Origin: Parasphaerochaeta coccoides DSM 17374
Lineage (GTDB): Bacteria > Spirochaetota > Spirochaetia > Sphaerochaetales > Sphaerochaetaceae
Assembly (NCBI RefSeq): GCF_000208385.1
Contig: NC_015436.1
Coordinates: 1,798,001-1,862,000 of the forward strand
Length of the DNA: 64,000 nucleotides
Reading direction: 5' to 3'
In this document: piece by piece, positions 45,424 through 53,259 of the stretch
How positions within the stretch are numbered: the stretch's first letter is position 1
Layout of the letters: each line of letters begins with the position of its first letter
The notes under the pieces: model-generated
The model's database searches: none
Told to the model about the DNA's origin: nothing
The model's input: only the letters and a program-made list of their open reading frames with translations
Program-made: the position numbers and the translations under genes

Positions 45424-46665
45424 ATGTATGATGTCATCATAGCGGGGGCAGGAGCCGCGGGACTTTTTCTGGCCGCATCCCTTCCCTCATCACTCTCGGT
45501 TCTCGTCATGGACAAGAACCCCGTCCCTGGGCGAAAAATCATGATTACCGGGGGAGGGATGTGCAATCTTTCCAACACCGACGCGCCGGAAGATTTTCTC
45601 AAGCATTTTGGAAGCAGACAGCAGGCTAACTTCCTCAAGCCAGCCCTTCGCTCCTTTCCTCCCCACGCCGCGTGGGACTGGTTCCGTTCCCATGGCCTGG
45701 AACTTTTCTTCCGTGATGACGGGAAGGTATATCCGGCGTCGTTCAAGGCGCAGTCAGTAGTGGATGTCCTGATGAAAACGGCTTTGGCACAGGGAGTGGA
45801 ATTTGCTTTCTCATGCACTGCCAGAAAAGTACTCCGCCATGACGGGTTTTTCACCGTGGTGACGGACACAGGAGAAAAACAGACGCGCACTATTGTCCTT
45901 GCCACTGGCGGCATGAGCTATCCCCGCACGGGTTCCGATGGTTCGGGTTATCTCCTTGCCAAAAGCCTGGGACACAGCATAGTCCCGCCATCGCCCGCTC
46001 TGACTTCCCTGATCGTGGAAAATTACGGCTTCACCGCCGCTGCCGGAACATCCGTCCAGGACGCCTCAATCAGAGTTTTTCATGCAGGTGAAAACAAAGC
46101 ATGGTTCAAGGCGCAAGGTGATGTTCTTTTCACACATGATGGCCTCTCCGGTCCCGCAATCCTCACTATGTCCCGTTGGTGCCATCATGGAGACATTGTA
46201 CGCATATCCCTCATAGGAAATCTTTCCAGGGAAGAAGCCTGTACAATGCTCATGGATACCTTCGGGCAGTCTCCTCACAGACAGGTCTCCACCGTCTTGA
46301 AAGAAGCCGGACTGACATCTACCCTCGTATCCCTCGTCATGACCATGAGTGGAGCCGCCCCCTCTCTCCGATGCGCGGACATGAACCGGGAAATGCGCTC
46401 CCGCCTTATCCAGGCAGTGACAGACGCTTCGTTCCCCATAGAAGGCCGCAAGGGGTTTTCCTCTGCCATGGTGACAAGCGGGGGCATACGGCTGGATGAT
46501 GTTGACCGTTCCAGCATGGAATCACGTCTGGTGCCAGGAGTTTTTTTTGTCGGTGAAATCCTTGATATTGATGGGGATACCGGCGGATACAACATGCAGG
46601 CCGCCTTCTCCATGGCACGGCTGTGCGCTTGTTCCCTGGTTGAGCGACATGTCACAGGCTCATGA
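45424..46665 (+). CDS. BaiN/HI0933-like FAD-dependent oxidoreductase
   Basis: A 413-residue flavoprotein with the N-terminal FAD-binding motif DVIIAGAGAAGLFLAASL. The family signature KIMITGGGMCNLSN follows at about residue 40, and ATGGMSYPRTGSDGSGYLLAKSLGH occurs near the middle. The C-terminus GEILDIDGDTGGYNMQAAFSMARL is also typical. Members include BaiN, acting in bile acid reduction, and many uncharacterised YhiN-like enzymes. The substrate is unknown. It follows asnA by 29 bp. Confidence 0.9.
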   Translation: MYDVIIAGAGAAGLFLAASLPSSLSVLVMDKNPVPGRKIMITGGGMCNLSNTDAPEDFLKHFGSRQQANFLKPALRSFPPHAAWDWFRSHGLELFFRDDGKVYPASFKAQSVVDVLMKTALAQGVEFAFSCTARKVLRHDGFFTVVTDTGEKQTRTIVLATGGMSYPRTGSDGSGYLLAKSLGHSIVPPSPALTSLIVENYGFTAAAGTSVQDASIRVFHAGENKAWFKAQGDVLFTHDGLSGPAILTMSRWCHHGDIVRISLIGNLSREEACTMLMDTFGQSPHRQVSTVLKEAGLTSTLVSLVMTMSGAAPSLRCADMNREMRSRLIQAVTDASFPIEGRKGFSSAMVTSGGIRLDDVDRSSMESRLVPGVFFVGEILDIDGDTGGYNMQAAFSMARLCACSLVERHVTGS

Positions 46666-46789
46666 CACGCATTCTTTTGGTGGACGCTTGGGGAAAATCC
46701 TTTCATATTATATGTGACAGCATGTGACGGCTAAGAAAACCAACGCTGTGCCATTAAAAAAGAAATAAAGTACATCAAGGAGTCTGATA

Positions 46790-47350
46790 ATGAGCAAGAT
46801 AAAAGTCGGGATTGTCATAGGTAGTCTCCGCAAGGATTCATTCAGCGGCAAGATTGCCAATGTGCTGGCAAAGTTTTTTCCCCAGGATTATGAAGTAAGC
46901 CGCATTGATATCTCCAATCTTCCAGTCTTTGACCAAGATTACGATGATACGGGCACGGTTCCGGCGTCATGGGAAAGATTGCGCAAGGATGTCGCCGCAC
47001 AAGATGCTTTTCTGTTCGTTACTCCGGAACACAACCGCTCCTTCCCCGCCGCCCTGAAAAACGTGCTGGACATAGCTTCCCGTCCGTGGGGCAAGAACCT
47101 CTGGGATGGCAAGCCGACAGCTATTGTCAGCGTCACTCCCGGACGCCTCGGAGCTTTCGGCGCCAATCATCATCTCCGCCAGGTTCTTGCTTTTCTTAAT
47201 ATGCAGACCTTGCAACAACCGGAGGCGTATGTCGGTGATGTCGCTGGTATGTTTGATGATAAGGGAGCTTTCATTGATGCTAAAACAGAAAAGCTCCTCC
47301 AAAGGTTCGTTCTCACTTTCACCGGACTCATCGGGAAAATCAGGACGTAA
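46790..47350 (+). CDS. NADPH-dependent FMN reductase family protein
   Basis: A 186-residue flavodoxin-fold protein: VGIVIGSLRKDSFSGKIANVLAKF is the phosphate-binding start, FVTPEHNRSFPAALKNVLDIASRP is the flavin-site motif, and SVTPGRLGAFGANHHLRQVLAFLN follows. Such proteins reduce quinones, azo dyes, chromate or free flavin. AAGGAG lies about eight bases before the ATG. It is followed by a terminator that also serves the convergent gene. Confidence 0.92.
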   Translation: MSKIKVGIVIGSLRKDSFSGKIANVLAKFFPQDYEVSRIDISNLPVFDQDYDDTGTVPASWERLRKDVAAQDAFLFVTPEHNRSFPAALKNVLDIASRPWGKNLWDGKPTAIVSVTPGRLGAFGANHHLRQVLAFLNMQTLQQPEAYVGDVAGMFDDKGAFIDAKTEKLLQRFVLTFTGLIGKIRT

Positions 47351-47378
47351 AATCCGTCACGCATGAGGATGATAGAAA

Positions 47379-47406
47379 AACGCCTGCCAATGGGATGACA
47401 GGCGTT
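47379..47406. terminator. Bidirectional terminator
   Basis: AACGCCTG (47379-47386) and CAGGCGTT (47399-47406) form a stem. A run of A before it gives a T-run on the minus strand, so it should stop the GLUG lipoprotein transcript, and it also lies 28 bp past the FMN reductase stop on the plus strand. Confidence 0.8.
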
Positions 47407-47468
47407 CCGTTCCTCTTTTGTTCAGGTTATAAGCTAAATGAATCCTTTTCTTTGCGCCCGCCTCTTTC

Positions 47469-50400
47469 TCACGGAGCAGGAGCATTAATCAACGTGGGAT
47501 AACCGTCAGCGGCATCAAACTTCCAGATTGCAAGATCCCATACCGCGCCCGTCCAGTTAGCGTCAGAGGACCAGAAGTCCGAATTTTGGAATGTCGTGTT
47601 TGGCTTTTTTGCCACTATAGTGCTATCCACAATAGAGACAACATAAGGAGAAATTGCCACTAAGACTGGAGGCCCTCCGGAAGAATCATCTGAGACATAC
47701 CGTTTGTATGTGGTGTTGGAGGGAGGGGGAGACCCCTTATAGCCAGCGAATAAACCAATCCATGCGTTTATGGCCTGTGTTGTCTTAATTTCCTGCGTGA
47801 TTATCGCCACGATGCTTTTTACGTTATTAAAGTTATTGGATACGAAACCGATGAACCCTCCAATCTGGGAATTTCCTACCACAGCGTTAACAACCACATA
47901 CACGTTACTGAGCAATGCCACATCTCCCAGTTGCCCGGCATACCCCCCGGCATTGTCGTAGCTGCCGCTGCTGACAGTTCCCACACGGGCGTAAGAGTCA
48001 TATACGCCTCCGCTGGAATGTCCCCCGACGAAACCTCCTGTCGAAGGCCCCCCGGCAATCTTTCCGTTCACATGGACGGAACTCTCCTTGATGTCCGCGC
48101 GACCCAAGTACCCGGCGAACCCGCCGACAACCCCTATGCTCCCACTCCCATTGTATGTGATGTCGCCCTGGATAATCGTCGCACTCCTGGCTATCAGCCT
48201 CCCTGTCGCACTATCCGAATTGCTCATGCCTCCTACGAAACCGCCAGTGAAGTCTCCCCCAGTAATGTTCCCGACTTCCACACGGCTGTCAGTGATTTCA
48301 ATATTGCTTCCGCTCATGTATGCGACAAAACCGCCGACCATTCCTGTTCCCTTGATCTCCCCACTGACATGGACGCTGCTTTTGTCAACCTGTCCGCCAT
48401 CCATGATTGTTCCTACAAACCCACCGACATAGGTTTTAGAAGCATCAGTGCCACTGGCGAGCGTGACCGTCCCTCCGCTCATGTCCACGGAACTGTTCCC
48501 GACGACCGCCCCGCTGTCCATGAATCCCACGAAGCCTCCGGCGTTCTTCCACCCTTCCACCGTGGAAGAAGCGTTCCTTCCCCTGGCACTGCCCCTGAGT
48601 GTGTTGCTACCACTTCCGTTGAGATATCCGGCAAAACCTCCTGCCGAACCAGTGCTTGTATCACCGCTGAGATATCCGGTGGCAATCACCCGACCGAAGA
48701 CCACCGATGCATCTTCGATGGTGCTGTCGTCAGCCTTGCCGACAAACCCTCCGGCATACCGCTTGCCTTCCACCGTTCCTACGATGGTATCGACACGATC
48801 AGACGGGAAAGAGATGTTCGTCTGTTCAGTGTGTCCTACGAACCCTCCGGCCAGTGAGGCACTCACGTAATCAACCACGGCATAGCTGTTCGTTATTTCC
48901 GAGAGGTCGGTTGCTCCTACAAGTCCTCCGGCAGAACTGTCCCCCCACGCGCTACCACTGCTCACGCTCCTGACGATGGCATGGCTGCCTGTTATCATGC
49001 TCTGATCCACTATTGTACCCGCCAAGCCCCCGGCGAACCTTATGCTACGAACGCTCTCGGCGATGACCTCGCTGTCCTCTATATACCCTACCTCATGGAA
49101 GCCGACAAGGCCGCCTGCATAGGCTCCCCCCTCGACCGTCGCATAGCTCGCGGATCGCATGATGGTGCCGTGAAAATTTAATCCGACCAGCCCTCCCGTG
49201 TAACCTGTAGCCGCAAGACTCTCCACATACCCGCTCACGAAGCAATCCTCTATCGTCCCCTCATTCACACCCACCAAGCCGCCAACTTCACTGAAACCTG
49301 TATCAGTTCCCTTGACCACCACGTTCGTCAGGCCAAGGTTATACACGCTTGCGCTAATGGCCATCGACGCAAAGAAACCTACATTTACTGATGAAGACGT
49401 AATCCGCAGCCCGTTGACCACATGCCCTTTCCCATCAAACTTCCCCATGAAATTTATAGCCGGCCATGTCAGGGAATTTGCAGCCAAGTACTCGCCCAGC
49501 TCTATGTCACGGGCTAGCTCGTAGTAACTGCCGGCCGTACTGCCGTGAGTCTCCAGCACTCCCTTCAACCCACGGGCGGTATATATCATGTAGGGGTCTG
49601 TCTGCGTACCTGTGCCGGTGTAGTCCGGGATGTTCTCCTGTTTGAACGAGCCGTTCCCCCCGTCCGTCCACGCCGCCACGCCCACCGGATTTACATCAAT
49701 GCCCCACCCCGTGAGCTTCACGCTGTAGGTGCTGTGGTACCCCGCCTCGAAAACCTTAGTGTCCGGGATGTTCCACGTATATGTCTTTCCCGTGCTGGTG
49801 AGCGTGAAGACCATTTTCCTATTTGGATAGGTGACTCCGTCATGCGGCACGATGATCGCCGCTCCTGCCGTCCCCGCCGCGTTCACCGGCACTTTTCCTC
49901 CTGCCGCATCCGTCTGCCTGTTGCTTATGCTCCCGTCTTCAAAATTAATCTCAGCCATGGTAGGCATGCTCTGGTAAACCACGCTCAACCCCGCAAGGTC
50001 GCTCGTTTCCAGCCCTTCTCCCGCACTAATCGCCAGCGTCAGCTTGGAAAGCTTGTGCTGGAAGGTGAGATCAACGTCTACGGGCACGTCCTTGCCCACC
50101 CCGTCCACACGCGCGAAGATCAAATCATCTTCATACGGATCCTCTTGTTCCCTCACGTCCACCTTGTAGATGTATGCGGACCCTCCGTTCAGGATTGGGG
50201 TATTTCGGTAGGGATAATAGGCAAACAAACCCACCTCGGTGCCGTCTGCCGGAAAGAAGGCGTCCCCCCAGAACTTCCCCGTCAAGGAATCATATGTGTA
50301 GGGGTAGTTCACCACGCCGTTGAGGATGTTGGCAGGGTTCACGTCGGTACCTGTGGAGACCATGTACAGCCCTATCTCATCTCCCTCTTCCCACTCCCAT

Positions 50401-50543
50401 GAGCTGTCAGAATCCCCCGCCGCACGAGCGGAGAAGGCTATGCCTTCCTTCTGAGCGACCGGCGGACGCAGATCCTGGATGCAGGAGGACAGCACTAATG
50501 CGAGGACAACAAGAGCCAGCATTGCTATAGGGGACTTCCTCAT
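47469..50543 (-). CDS. Lipoprotein: fimbrillin-like domain and GLUG repeats (copy 5)
   Basis: A 1024-residue lipoprotein from ATG 50543. The signal peptide MRKSPIAMLALVVLALVLSS precedes the lipobox cysteine at residue 21. Residues 30-300 match the fimbrillin-like anchor of copies 1-4 in layout: WEWEEGDEIGLYMVS, LFAYYPY, HKLSKLTL, AEINFEDGSI and YTWN. From about residue 330 to 960 there are about seventeen GLUG-type units with the core GGFVG or GGLVG (for example GGLVGVNEGTIEDC), expected to form a beta-helix. The end, FDAADGYPTLI, is common in such proteins. The frame continues upstream through an octanucleotide tract to ATGs at 50690 and 50765. A surface-binding role is inferred. Confidence 0.87.
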   Translation of the reverse strand: MRKSPIAMLALVVLALVLSSCIQDLRPPVAQKEGIAFSARAAGDSDSSWEWEEGDEIGLYMVSTGTDVNPANILNGVVNYPYTYDSLTGKFWGDAFFPADGTEVGLFAYYPYRNTPILNGGSAYIYKVDVREQEDPYEDDLIFARVDGVGKDVPVDVDLTFQHKLSKLTLAISAGEGLETSDLAGLSVVYQSMPTMAEINFEDGSISNRQTDAAGGKVPVNAAGTAGAAIIVPHDGVTYPNRKMVFTLTSTGKTYTWNIPDTKVFEAGYHSTYSVKLTGWGIDVNPVGVAAWTDGGNGSFKQENIPDYTGTGTQTDPYMIYTARGLKGVLETHGSTAGSYYELARDIELGEYLAANSLTWPAINFMGKFDGKGHVVNGLRITSSSVNVGFFASMAISASVYNLGLTNVVVKGTDTGFSEVGGLVGVNEGTIEDCFVSGYVESLAATGYTGGLVGLNFHGTIMRSASYATVEGGAYAGGLVGFHEVGYIEDSEVIAESVRSIRFAGGLAGTIVDQSMITGSHAIVRSVSSGSAWGDSSAGGLVGATDLSEITNSYAVVDYVSASLAGGFVGHTEQTNISFPSDRVDTIVGTVEGKRYAGGFVGKADDSTIEDASVVFGRVIATGYLSGDTSTGSAGGFAGYLNGSGSNTLRGSARGRNASSTVEGWKNAGGFVGFMDSGAVVGNSSVDMSGGTVTLASGTDASKTYVGGFVGTIMDGGQVDKSSVHVSGEIKGTGMVGGFVAYMSGSNIEITDSRVEVGNITGGDFTGGFVGGMSNSDSATGRLIARSATIIQGDITYNGSGSIGVVGGFAGYLGRADIKESSVHVNGKIAGGPSTGGFVGGHSSGGVYDSYARVGTVSSGSYDNAGGYAGQLGDVALLSNVYVVVNAVVGNSQIGGFIGFVSNNFNNVKSIVAIITQEIKTTQAINAWIGLFAGYKGSPPPSNTTYKRYVSDDSSGGPPVLVAISPYVVSIVDSTIVAKKPNTTFQNSDFWSSDANWTGAVWDLAIWKFDAADGYPTLINAPAP

Positions 50544-50690
50544 AAAGCGCAACCTACTCTCTGGGACTCTGGGACTCTGGGACTCTGGGACTCTGGGACT
50601 CTGGGACTCTGGGACTCTGGGACTCTGGGACTCTGGGACTCTGGGACTCTGGGACTCTGGGACTCTGGGACTCTCTGGGTCTCTGCACAT
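50544..50690 (-). other. Upstream reading frame running through the octanucleotide tract
   Basis: An ATG at 50690 has AGGA six bases upstream, a better ribosome site than that of the lipoprotein start itself (TAGG nine bases upstream). Its frame translates the repeat as SPRVPESQ units, and with the present 14 copies it is in frame with the lipoprotein. With one copy fewer it would stop at TAG (50556-50554), ten bases before the lipoprotein ATG. With one copy more it would stop at a TGA overlapping that ATG (ATGA). Whether it is translated is unknown. Confidence 0.55.
50563..50674. repeat. Octanucleotide tandem repeat, 14 copies
   Basis: GGGACTCT is repeated 14 times without interruption (112 bp), with partial degenerate copies at both ends. 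The unit length is not a multiple of three, so every copy gained or lost shifts the reading frame. It begins 20 bp upstream of the lipoprotein ATG. Long pure tracts like this are prone to replication slippage and are typical of phase-variable (contingency) loci. Confidence 0.97.
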
Positions 50691-50825
50691 GCTATATCCT
50701 GGGGGGGAACCGCTTCTCCCGCAAATCCTGTGGAATCCGCTTTGTTCCCGATCAGAGGTATTCATCAGATACTACGTATCTACAACAATCCAACTTGATT
50801 TTATCACTCCAGCCGGAATCTGCAT

Positions 50826-50923
50826 ATTACCAAAAAGTACTATTTTTAGGGAATAGGCATTACCCAAAGGTATTAATCTACGCATGAAACTGTATATTTA
50901 GCATTGTATTAACCTTTTGGATG
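50826..50923 (-). promoter_or_regulatory. Motif cluster upstream of lipoprotein gene 5
   Basis: Read on the minus strand, ATACCTTTGGGTAAT (50873-50859) and GTACTTTTTGGTAAT (50840-50826) are two same-direction copies of the half-site found before lipoproteins 1-4. Their centres are 33 bp apart. A third, weaker copy in the opposite direction (plus-strand TTAACCTTTTGGATG) lies at about 50909-50923. The gap 50544-51049 (506 bp) holds these, the octanucleotide tract, the upstream frame and the terminator at 50988. Nothing else is recognisable. Confidence 0.6.
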
Positions 50924-50987
50924 AACATTTTGCTGGACATCCCCTTTAGTAAGAAAGACTCAATGCAGACGTTGCATCATAAACAAC

Positions 50988-51017
50988 AAAAAAGGGGAAC
51001 ATGGTTACCATGCTCCC
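50988..51017 (-). terminator. Rho-independent terminator of the Ldh-family gene
   Basis: On the minus strand GGGGAGCATGGT pairs with ACCATGTTCCCC with one mismatch, followed by TTTTTTGTTG. It lies just past the stop of the dehydrogenase gene at 51050. Confidence 0.9.
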
Positions 51018-51049
51018 CCGGCTGTGCATCTGCTGTCTACGGTCAGATG

Positions 51050-52192
51050 TCAGTTCTTCTCAAAATCCCAATGATAATCCAGCTTGAAACGATCACGCAA
51101 AGTAATCATTGTCTTCTGGAGGCTGGGAGGAACCGGACAACCATGCTCCTTGCGGTACTGCCATGCCTCCCATTCCTTCTCCCCCGCGGTATAGATGCGG
51201 TCATTTCCCGGAGCCTTCCGTGAATCACGAAGTTCACGACAGATAGTCCCGGCAATCTTCTTGAAGACCTCCCTGCCCATGAAGAACGCAGGGTCGATGG
51301 CAATGAAAAAATGCCCCAGGGGATACGGGATATGATTGCCCTTATCATCAGTACCGTTGAGTTGCTTCATCCATGCCCCGTCCGCCAAGGCAGCAGACAA
51401 GATTTCAACGACAGTGGCATATCCATAGCCTTTATAGCCACCACCTTGCTCTCCGATGCCTCCCAGCGGAGTCAATGCGGCATGACCGGTGGTCAAATCC
51501 TTGAGAACTTGAGCCGTGTCCGTGCGGGTGGAACCATCTTCGCCAATAACCCATCCGGGAGGAAGCTCCTTGCCGGCACGTCCATATACTTCAATCTTGC
51601 CCCGCTGTGATACGCTTGTCGCGCAATCCAGGACAAAGGGAAATTCCTCGTCAGTAGGCAGTCCCCATGTGAGGGGGTTCGTCCCCAGCATGTTCTCCAC
51701 TCCGAAAGTAGGCGCAATGGAAGGACGGGCATTGGTCCCCGTCACACCAATCATGCCTTCCTCCGTCGCCATAGTGACAAAGTATCCGGCAATGCCATAG
51801 TGGTTGGAATTGCGTACCACGACCATACCCATTCCATATTCCTTGGCCTTGTCAATGGCCATCTGCATGGCCTTCACGCCCGCCACATGCCCCATGCCAT
51901 TATTGGCGTCCAGCACCGCGGCCGTCTTCTCATCCTTGATGACATCAATCGTAGTGACAGGATTCATGATACCTTCATCGATACGGTCAATATAGATGGG
52001 TTTCAATCTCCCGATTCCGTGGGAGTCAATGCCTCTCTTGTCTGATTCAATCAGGACGTTCCCAATGACCTTTGCATCCGCCTGTGGAATCCCGGAATGA
52101 ACCAGGGCATCTTCCATGAAGGCTTCCAGGGAAGCAAAATCTACCCATGCGCAATCTTTGTAAGCATCAGCGTAACTTTTTTTCGTATCCAT
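51050..52192 (-). CDS. Ldh-family (malate/L-lactate/ureidoglycolate-type) NAD(P)-dependent oxidoreductase
   Basis: A 380-residue member of the type 2 malate/L-lactate dehydrogenase family. It has DKRGIDSHGIGRLKPIYIDRI with the catalytic histidine region, VVVRNSNHYGIAGYFVTMA, and the cofactor region GTNARPSIAPTFGVENMLGTNPLTWGLPT. Members reduce or oxidise 2-oxoacid/2-hydroxyacid pairs such as 2,3-diketogulonate, ureidoglycolate, sulfolactate or malate. The substrate is not evident. It has its own promoter and terminator and lies downstream of the DeoR regulator, which may control it. Confidence 0.9.
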   Translation of the reverse strand: MDTKKSYADAYKDCAWVDFASLEAFMEDALVHSGIPQADAKVIGNVLIESDKRGIDSHGIGRLKPIYIDRIDEGIMNPVTTIDVIKDEKTAAVLDANNGMGHVAGVKAMQMAIDKAKEYGMGMVVVRNSNHYGIAGYFVTMATEEGMIGVTGTNARPSIAPTFGVENMLGTNPLTWGLPTDEEFPFVLDCATSVSQRGKIEVYGRAGKELPPGWVIGEDGSTRTDTAQVLKDLTTGHAALTPLGGIGEQGGGYKGYGYATVVEILSAALADGAWMKQLNGTDDKGNHIPYPLGHFFIAIDPAFFMGREVFKKIAGTICRELRDSRKAPGNDRIYTAGEKEWEAWQYRKEHGCPVPPSLQKTMITLRDRFKLDYHWDFEKN

Positions 52193-52230
52193 GCTTCTTT
52201 CCTTTTCTCATGATGTCAAATAATTTTTTT

Positions 52231-52250
52231 ACAAAACAAAAACAAACACC
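52231..52250 (-). promoter_or_regulatory. Possible DeoR-type operator
   Basis: The minus strand reads GGTGTTTGTTTTTGTTTTGT, a short series of TGTTT/TTGTTT units. DeoR-family repressors often bind such direct repeats. It covers the expected transcription start of the Ldh-family gene, where a repressor would act, and the adjacent gene encodes a DeoR-type regulator. Confidence 0.4.
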
Positions 52251-52260
52251 TTTCATGCAA

Positions 52261-52289
52261 ATATTATGAAGAAAAACCTGCCATGTCAA
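52261..52289 (-). promoter_or_regulatory. Sigma-70-type promoter of the Ldh-family gene
   Basis: On the minus strand TTGACA (52289-52284), a 17-bp spacer and TAATAT (52266-52261) form a near-consensus housekeeping promoter. The start of transcription would be near 52254, about 60 bp before the gene. Confidence 0.7.
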
Positions 52290-52384
52290 ACATATTCGAA
52301 CATAAATCTAGATAAATCCGCATGGAATCATAAAAACCATACAGATACTTACAAAATAAAAGAGCTGCCGTTTTGTTCCCGTTT

Positions 52385-53203
52385 TCAGCCGCCAGAAACA
52401 ACAATGACAGTCACGCCCTTCTGCTCAAACTCCGCCCGGTCGGACTCTGATATGCCACTGTCAGTGACAAGAATATCTATGTCCTCAATGGGCGCGACAA
52501 GGAAATTCGACACTTTCCCTATCTTGCTGCTGTCAGCGAGAAGAATGACTTTCCCTTGGGAGTTCCTGACCATCTGTCTGGTCAAGCCAGCTTCTGATTG
52601 GCTGGGAGACGTCACTCCGAACCGGACGCTCACCCCGTCCCCGCCAATGACAGCCTTGGACGCAAAGACTGAACTTACCATGTCAATCGCGCTTTCTCCT
52701 ACAAAGGAGAACGATTCACGCCGCAGTTCCCCTCCTGTGGAGATGACGGTAATCTTCTCGGACAGTGAGACTATGGGCGCAAGAGGATTGTTCGATATGA
52801 CCTTTACCAAATCAATGTCCAGCATCTTAAGAAATTCCATCGTCGTAGTGCCGGAATTGACGAAAAGAGTATCAGCCTTGCGTATCAGGCTTGTCGCGTA
52901 TGAGGCAATCTCACGCTTCTCCTTGCTGTGGACTTTCATCTTCTGTTCCCAGAACATGGAGTAATAGTGAGGCTCGTTGGTTTTCTTGTCCGCTGTGACC
53001 GCGCCGCCATGGGTTCTTTCCAGACTTCCCTGTTCTTCCAGCAGAGCAAGATCCCGACGGATTGTCATTTCCGCCACGCCAAGGACTTCACTCAGCTCGG
53101 TGACGCGCACCACGCCTTTTTCCCTCAATATCCCCATGATGACCTTCCGTCTTCCGGCAGGTACGAGGGGAGTCTGTTGCACGGTCTTCGAAGGTTTGCT
53201 CAT
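52385..53203 (-). CDS. DeoR/GlpR-family transcriptional regulator
   Basis: A 272-residue regulator with the DeoR helix-turn-helix VTELSEVLGVAEMTIRRDLALLEEQGSLERTHGGAV. The sugar-phosphate-binding C-terminal domain has FVNSGTTTMEFLKML, VISTGGELRRESFSFVGESA and LLADSSKIGKVSNFLVAPIEDIDILVTD. The gene lies 56 bp after glpK on the same strand, so glycerol 3-phosphate control (a GlpR role) is plausible. The effector cannot be read from the sequence. Weak ribosome site at the ATG. Confidence 0.9.
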   Translation of the reverse strand: MSKPSKTVQQTPLVPAGRRKVIMGILREKGVVRVTELSEVLGVAEMTIRRDLALLEEQGSLERTHGGAVTADKKTNEPHYYSMFWEQKMKVHSKEKREIASYATSLIRKADTLFVNSGTTTMEFLKMLDIDLVKVISNNPLAPIVSLSEKITVISTGGELRRESFSFVGESAIDMVSSVFASKAVIGGDGVSVRFGVTSPSQSEAGLTRQMVRNSQGKVILLADSSKIGKVSNFLVAPIEDIDILVTDSGISESDRAEFEQKGVTVIVVSGG

Positions 53204-53259
53204 GTGACTATTATGAAGCGAAGAACGCTGATGCGCAAGGGATGTTCCAGGGAAACGGA

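Noticed and set aside
47931-48857. 308-codon plus-strand open frame opposite the GLUG repeat region
   Set aside because: It is antisense to repetitive coding DNA, which often leaves long open frames. Nothing recognisable is encoded.
50563-50674. CRISPR-like array
   Set aside because: The units are 8 bp and directly adjacent with no spacers. It is a simple tandem repeat.
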